A DNA stretch of 64,000 nucleotides from Acidobacteriota bacterium (GTDB lineage: Bacteria; Acidobacteriota; Thermoanaerobaculia; UBA5066), in contig JAKOVQ010000016.1 of the NCBI GenBank assembly GCA_029781975.1, forward strand, positions 372,001 through 436,000. Reading direction: 5' to 3'. The notes beneath the pieces were generated by a model. That model saw only the letters and a list, made by a program, of their open reading frames with translations. It was not told the DNA's origin and ran no database searches. Both the position numbers and the translations under genes were made by a program. This document shows positions 59,822 through 64,000 of this stretch, in pieces (positions within the stretch are counted from its first letter, which is position 1; each line of letters opens with the position of its first letter).

Positions 59822-61321
59822 TCACGCCGGCGGGCGGAGGTGGCCGTACTCCTGCCGGTCGGCGGCGCCGCGCCGCGCGAGGCTCCGGACCGTCCGGAGG
59901 AGCCGCGGGTCGTCGTAGCGCCCGCGCTCCCACCGCCGGCGCGCCAGGAGGCGGCCGAGGGCGCGGCCCCACCGGGCGGTCTTCAGGTCCTTGAGCGACG
60001 GGAAGCGGCTCTCCAGGACGAGCTCGAAATCGGTCACCTTCGCCTTGAGGGCCGGCGGCATCCACGGGACCAGCGGGTCCTCGTGCGTCATCCAGCCGAC
60101 CCACTCCGGCTCGATCCACTCCTCGAGGGTCGCGGGCGTCTCAGAGAGCGGGTCGACGCCGCCGTAGGTCCCGCGCCGCTGCGGGGTGGGCGTGTAGAAG
60201 TAGGTGATCACCTCGATGTCCGGGTTGATCCCCTTCAGCTTCCGGATGAAGGCGAGCGTCGTGGCGACGTCGTCCTCGGGGTCCTCCGGGTCGCCGAGAA
60301 CGAAGGAGTACTCGGGGACGATCCCGAAGCTCCGCATCCGCGCCGCGTGGGCGAGCGTCTGCTCGACCGTCAGGTTCTTCGACATCCGCCGGAGCCTCTC
60401 GTCCGAGCCCGACTCGGCCCCGAAGAAGGCCATCGTCAGCCCCGAGCGGCGGATCTTCCGCCACGTCGCGTCCGAGTAGCGGAGCATCACGTCGATCCGC
60501 GCCTCGCACCACCAGCGGAGACCGAGCGGCGTGATCCGCTCGCAGAGCTCCTCCGCGTGGGGCTCCTTGAGGAAGAAGTTGTTGTCGTAGAAGTGGACCG
60601 CGTCCATCCCGTGGCGTTCGACGAGGAACGAGAGGTGGGCCGAGGTCCGCGCCGGGCTCTCGAACCGCTCGCGGCTCCCGTAGGCCGCGATGACGCCGCA
60701 GAAGTTGCAGGTGTAGGGGCAGCCGATCGAGGCGTGGTAGACGCCGTTGCGCCTCCCGAGGAAGGTCGGCATCAGGTACGAGCCGACGTCGATCCGCTCG
60801 TAGGGCGGCGAGGGGAAGTCGTCCGGTCCGGTCCACGGCCGCTCGGGGTTCAGCCGCGGCTCGCCGCCGTCGCGGAAGCCGAGGCCGGCGACCGTGGCGG
60901 GGTCGCGCGTCCCGGCCACGACGTCGAGGAGCTCGACGAGCGTCCGCTCCCCCTGGCCGCGGACCAGGAAGTCGACGTACGGCGCGCGGAGGACCGGGAG
61001 CGGGTAGAGCGTCGGGAAGTAGCCCCCCCAGACGACGGGGAGGCGCGGGAACCGCTCCTTCAGCCGCCGGGCGAGGGGGACCGCGGCGAGGAGCTGCGGC
61101 CCCGGCATCACCGTCATGGCGACGAGCGTCACCGGGTCGGGGCCGCCGGCGCGCGCCTCGACGCGCGAGGCGATCCCGGCGTGGAGGTCGGTGCCGGGGA
61201 CGTTGCCGTCGAGGAGCTCCCAGCTCGCCCCCTCGGGGAGCGCGGCGCCGAGGGCCATCACCGAGAGCGGAAACCGCCTGTTCTTCGGCTTCGTGGCGCG
61301 GGGGTTGACGAGGAGGATCAC
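59822..61321 (-). CDS. B12-binding-type radical SAM protein
   Basis: A 499-residue class B-like radical SAM enzyme. Residues 1-135 form the cobalamin-binding-type Rossmann domain (MILLVNPRATKPKNRRFPLS, then VVWGGYFPTLYP and VDFLVRGQGERTLVELL). The radical SAM core has C201-x3-C205-x2-C208 in ASIGCPYTCNFCGV, then FGAESGSDERLRRMSKNL. Relatives are methylases and cyclases such as BchE, HpnP and HpnR types. The C-terminal 120 residues include a helical Arg-rich end. The GTG at 61321 overlaps the upstream gene's stop. Reaction unknown. Confidence 0.87.
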   Translation of the reverse strand: MILLVNPRATKPKNRRFPLSVMALGAALPEGASWELLDGNVPGTDLHAGIASRVEARAGGPDPVTLVAMTVMPGPQLLAAVPLARRLKERFPRLPVVWGGYFPTLYPLPVLRAPYVDFLVRGQGERTLVELLDVVAGTRDPATVAGLGFRDGGEPRLNPERPWTGPDDFPSPPYERIDVGSYLMPTFLGRRNGVYHASIGCPYTCNFCGVIAAYGSRERFESPARTSAHLSFLVERHGMDAVHFYDNNFFLKEPHAEELCERITPLGLRWWCEARIDVMLRYSDATWRKIRRSGLTMAFFGAESGSDERLRRMSKNLTVEQTLAHAARMRSFGIVPEYSFVLGDPEDPEDDVATTLAFIRKLKGINPDIEVITYFYTPTPQRRGTYGGVDPLSETPATLEEWIEPEWVGWMTHEDPLVPWMPPALKAKVTDFELVLESRFPSLKDLKTARWGRALGRLLARRRWERGRYDDPRLLRTVRSLARRGAADRQEYGHLRPPA

Positions 61322-62142
61322 GGGACGGCCGCCTCCCAGAGGTCGAAGCGGGAGGGGGCGCGGCCCCGCTTCAGGAGCGCGACGAGGGGCCGCGCCTCGT
61401 ACCAGAGCGGGTAGGCGACGCGGTGGCGCCGGAAGACGAGGCCGAGCGGCCCCGCGGCCGCGGCGAGGAGGTCGGCGGTCAGGAACTCGACGGCGGGGAC
61501 GGAGAGGAGCGCGTCGGCCAGGTCGCGGTAGCGCTCGCGGGTCGTCCGCCGCTTCTCGTCGACCATCGCCTCGCCCTCGCACGCGCGGCGGTAGAACGGC
61601 GAGTCGAGGATCGCCAGGCGCCCGCCGGGGGCGACGACGGCGGCGGCCTCGGCGAGCGTCGCCGCGAGGTCGCGCGCGTAGTGGAGCGACGCGTCGAAGA
61701 GCGCGACGTCGAAGAGGCGCCGGCCGAGCGGGATCGCCTCGAAGGAGGCGGCGACGCGCGGGAACATCCGCGGAAGGCTCCGCGCGAAGGGGCGCGCCGC
61801 CCCGAGGCCGTCGACCGAGTCGGTCCTCAGGTCGAGGGCCACGGCGGCGTGCCCGCGGCGCGTCATCCGGGCCGAGAGCCAGCCGTTCCCCGCCCCCAGG
61901 TCGAGGACCCGGAGCGGCCGCCCGAGCGAGAGCTCGAGCGGCACGACGACGCGGGCGACGAAGGCGTCGAACGTCCGCGCCCTCACGCCCCACTGCCTCG
62001 CGAGCGGTCCCTCCGTCAGGTAGGGGAGCGCGGCCAGCTCGGCCTCGCCCCCTCCGCCCCGCCCCTCGAGGGCCCGCAGGCGGGCGTAGGCCTCGCCGAA
62101 GCGCGCCGAGGGAGAGGGCGAGGCGTTCCCGATCGCGTTCAC
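61318..62142 (-). CDS. SAM-dependent methyltransferase
   Basis: A 274-residue class I methyltransferase. The N-terminal stretch PYLTEGPLARQWGVRARTFD precedes motif I VLDLGAGNGWLSARM and VALDLRTDSVDGLGA; FDVALFDASLHYARDLA and VAPGGRLAILDSPFYRR follow. The block MVDEKRRTTRERYRDLADAL resembles methyltransferases found next to B12-type radical SAM genes. The GTG at 62142 overlaps the stop of the upstream methyltransferase (GTGA), and its own stop overlaps the radical SAM start. Confidence 0.83.
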   Translation of the reverse strand: MNAIGNASPSPSARFGEAYARLRALEGRGGGGEAELAALPYLTEGPLARQWGVRARTFDAFVARVVVPLELSLGRPLRVLDLGAGNGWLSARMTRRGHAAVALDLRTDSVDGLGAARPFARSLPRMFPRVAASFEAIPLGRRLFDVALFDASLHYARDLAATLAEAAAVVAPGGRLAILDSPFYRRACEGEAMVDEKRRTTRERYRDLADALLSVPAVEFLTADLLAAAAGPLGLVFRRHRVAYPLWYEARPLVALLKRGRAPSRFDLWEAAVP

Positions 62143-62984
62143 GCGGGCGCTCCCGTCCTCTCGAGGACGACGAGGACGTGGTCGCCCAGGAGGGCGAGGG
62201 GGGCCGAGACGACGCGGTCGACCCGCTCGAGCGCCGCGAGGAGGCGGGGCCACGCCGAGATCGCGGGCTCGGCCGAGCTGGGGGGGACGAAGACCCCGAT
62301 CCCGCGCGTCGCCACGAGGCGGAACCAGGGGGAGAAGGAGCGGGCGAGCGCGCGCGGCGACGGGTACGTCACCGTGAACGCGTGGCTGCCGACCCGCGCC
62401 GGGACCGGCCGCCGCGAGAGGCGCCGGAAGGCGGACCGCGCCTGGCCGCGGAGGAGGAGCGTCGCCACCTCGCCGGGCGCGAAGGGGCCGAAGACGACGA
62501 GGACCGCGCGACCGCCGGAGACGAGCAGCCGGGCCAGGGCGCGCGCCGGCGCGCGGTGGTCCTCGACGCAGTTGAAGGCCGCGAAGTTCGAGTAGCAGCC
62601 GTCGAAGGACGGAAGCCCCGCCGAGACGCGCGCCTCGGCGAGCTCCCCGAGCGCCTCGAGCGGCACGCAGTCGAGCGTCACGCTCCCGCCCGCGCCCGCC
62701 GCGGCGACCTTCTCGGCCGCGCGCGCGACCATCGCGGGGGACCCGTCGGTCAGGTGGACCCGCCGGCCGCGCGCGGCCAGGAAGAGCGCGTCCTCCCCCG
62801 TCCCGCCGCCCAGCTCGAGGAGCGCGGAGCCCTCGGGGAAGGTGGCGAGGAGGTGTCGCCTCACGGCGGCCCGCTGCGCCGCCACGCTCCTCCACCCGCC
62901 GAAGCGCTCGTCGAACCGGGGCGCCATCGCGTCGAAGGCCCGCACCGCGGCGGGGAGGGAGAGGGGGTCTGCCGGGGCGTCCAT
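62139..62984 (-). CDS. SAM-dependent methyltransferase
   Basis: A 281-residue class I methyltransferase: FDAMAPRFDERFGGWRSVAA, motif I LLELGGGTGEDALFLAARG, VHLTDGSPAMVARA, and GCYSNFAAFNCVED in place of the usual motif IV, then SGGRAVLVVFGPFAPGE. A hydrophobic, arginine-spaced C-terminal half suggests a lipid-like or bulky acceptor, which is inference. It starts 30 bp after the kinase-like gene and is coupled to the next methyltransferase by a 4-bp overlap. Confidence 0.82.
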   Translation of the reverse strand: MDAPADPLSLPAAVRAFDAMAPRFDERFGGWRSVAAQRAAVRRHLLATFPEGSALLELGGGTGEDALFLAARGRRVHLTDGSPAMVARAAEKVAAAGAGGSVTLDCVPLEALGELAEARVSAGLPSFDGCYSNFAAFNCVEDHRAPARALARLLVSGGRAVLVVFGPFAPGEVATLLLRGQARSAFRRLSRRPVPARVGSHAFTVTYPSPRALARSFSPWFRLVATRGIGVFVPPSSAEPAISAWPRLLAALERVDRVVSAPLALLGDHVLVVLERTGAPA

Positions 62985-63014
62985 CGGAGCTCGGCGCGGA
63001 GCCTAGCAGGGCGG

Positions 63015-63935
63015 TCAGGCGGTCAGGGAGCGAAGGAGCGCGACCGCGCCGGCGAGGTCGACCGCCCCGTCGAGCCGGAACGACCGCCCGTCCGACCACC
63101 GTTCCGCGACCGCGTCGGGCTCTCCGCCCGCGCGCTCCTGCGGGATCTCTCCCGCTCGAAAAGCCGCCAGGAAAGCGGGTTTGGCGAGCGCGACGCACCG
63201 TGCGGGGCCGGGCTCGCGGGCGCCGAGGAGGAGGGTGGCGACGCGGCGCGCGCGGCGCGCTCCCGGCGTCGAGTCGCGGAGGAGATCGACGCGCCGTTTG
63301 ACCTCTCCCCCGGAGAAGGTGACCTCCGTCACCGGAATGATCGAAAGGAGCTCGGCGGCGTCGGGACGGACGGTCAGGTCCCTGACGCACGCCACCAGGT
63401 CGTCGGCGTCGTCCCGCGCCACGAGGAGGCTCTCGTCGGCGAGGACGCCGAGCCCCGACTTCCACGCCGCCGCGGTCAGCGTCGACTTCCCCGCGCCGGC
63501 GGCCCCGCGCAGGACGACGGCGCCGCCCGGGCCGACGACGGCCCCGGCGTGGAGCACGGTGAAGGCGCGGCGCGAGAGGAGGACGGCCGCCGGGGCCTCG
63601 AGGAGGAAGCGGGCGGCGAGCGACGGGGCGTCGCGGAGGAGCCCGTCGGAGACCTCCCCCTCCACCGTCCCGTCGCCCAGGTCGATCCTCGTCCGGAGGA
63701 GCCCCGGGATCGTCGCCGTGTAAACGCGCTCACCGTGCTCCCAGACGAGCTCCCGCTCGGCGACGGGGGGCGGCGACGGGCCGGGACGAACGGCCAGGCG
63801 GAAGCCGATCGGCCGGCCGCGCCACGGTGTCCCCGCCCCTCGTGCCCAGAGCCGGTCCGCGAGCTCGACGAGCCGCTCGTCGTCTGCGTCGAGGACGAGC
63901 CCGTCCCGCGGAGGGGCGTAGGCGACGGGGAGCAC
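63015..63935 (-). CDS. HPr kinase-like (HprK-fold) protein
   Basis: A 306-residue protein with an HprK-type P-loop domain: LHAGAVVG (H129) before the Walker A GAAGAGKST (144-152) and LADESLLV (D167-E168) after it, then LLLGAREPGP. The N-terminal 120 residues are a beta-rich domain unlike that of true HprK. Stand-alone HprK-like genes occur in polysaccharide, lasso-peptide and other natural-product clusters of several phyla, where they may phosphorylate a peptide or sugar; their targets are mostly unknown. The GTG at 63935 starts LPVAYAPPRDGLV. First complete gene of the cluster in this window. Confidence 0.78.
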   Translation of the reverse strand: MLPVAYAPPRDGLVLDADDERLVELADRLWARGAGTPWRGRPIGFRLAVRPGPSPPPVAERELVWEHGERVYTATIPGLLRTRIDLGDGTVEGEVSDGLLRDAPSLAARFLLEAPAAVLLSRRAFTVLHAGAVVGPGGAVVLRGAAGAGKSTLTAAAWKSGLGVLADESLLVARDDADDLVACVRDLTVRPDAAELLSIIPVTEVTFSGGEVKRRVDLLRDSTPGARRARRVATLLLGAREPGPARCVALAKPAFLAAFRAGEIPQERAGGEPDAVAERWSDGRSFRLDGAVDLAGAVALLRSLTA

Positions 63936-64000
63936 CCCGTCAAGATGCCACGGGAGACCCGGCCCCGGCCCGGCGCGGCGTCCCGGGGCGGCCTCCGTCC
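63936..64000 (-). other. Window edge: possible end of a further upstream cluster gene
   Basis: On the minus strand an open frame runs in from the window edge to a TGA at 63940, 5 nt before the kinase GTG; its last residues would be GRPGTPRRAGAGSPVAS. That spacing fits the tight packing of the cluster. On the plus strand an ATG at 63945 also opens a frame to the edge. Too short to decide. Confidence 0.2.

Noticed and set aside
63945-64000. A plus-strand gene starting at 63945 and running off the window.
   Set aside because: Only 18 residues are visible, arginine/proline-rich, with no ribosome-binding site or -10; it cannot be told from chance.
1-64000. rRNA, tRNA, CRISPR arrays, insertion sequences, prophage genes or a replication origin.
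   Set aside because: No matching sequence structure, transposase, integrase, phage or cas protein was seen on either strand.

Overview
The window is very GC-rich throughout (about 70 percent or more by eye) and is almost fully coding. It reads as a chromosome segment of a Gram-negative, high-GC bacterium. Signs of an outer envelope are lipoprotein signals, an RND efflux pair and a heptosyltransferase-like GT9 enzyme. The adjacent DUF1800/DUF1501 pair, a secreted protein built of repeated beta-rich modules and the general gene style resemble Acidobacteriota or a neighbouring phylum, but there is no rRNA or other phylogenetic marker, so this is inference. I see no rRNA, tRNA, CRISPR array, insertion sequence or prophage. 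No gene-free stretch exceeds 300 bases; the longest are about 238 bp (22498-22735), 219 bp (51105-51323) and 205 bp (24595-24799), and what each holds is listed.

Layout. 1-7767 (+): the end of a cobalamin/siderophore ABC importer, then accD, folC, dgt, rpiB and glyA, tightly packed. 7874-14696 (-): elbB, and upstream of it an operon of a TPR membrane protein, an RDD protein, nadE, a methyltransferase and a glycosyltransferase. 14794-19296: a formiminotransferase gene converging on a 1170-residue secreted repeat protein. 19456-30733: a redox block with two unrelated molybdopterin oxidoreductases (one with a fused DmsB-DmsC-like partner), a diiron-type beta-lactamase-fold protein, two PNPOx-like proteins (one fused to GAF and winged-helix domains), a small secreted W-x-x-G-x-W protein and an ABC-F ATPase. 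30699-46709: housekeeping and accessory genes including class I fumarase, an MFS exporter, a Nudix hydrolase, the DUF1800/DUF1501 pair, a ferredoxin-methyltransferase fusion, an amino-acid permease, a MASE1-GGDEF cyclase, a TetR/metallo-hydrolase operon, a cation/proton antiporter, an SDR and a DinB protein. 46747-54495: an RND efflux operon, a secreted protein, a cysteine-paired Sel1/PDZ lipoprotein and a CHMI-like protein. 54579-56802: a zinc alcohol dehydrogenase and a GT9 glycosyltransferase. 56799-64000 (-): a translationally coupled cluster of HprK-like kinase, three methyltransferases, a B12-type radical SAM protein, a radical SAM/SPASM protein and an amidohydrolase, running off the window.

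The most informative non-coding signal is a recurring -10-like element (TANNNT or CANNNT, often as an extended TGC-NANNNT) lying only 6-8 nt before many start codons. This suggests that this genome makes many leaderless mRNAs; other genes carry the same element 12-35 nt upstream, usually together with a Shine-Dalgarno sequence. The best candidates for undescribed biology are the radical SAM/methyltransferase/kinase cluster at the right edge, the [2Fe-2S] ferredoxin-methyltransferase fusion with a shifted cysteine, and the PNPOx-GAF-winged-helix regulator with an 11-bp-phased repeat array in front of its operon.
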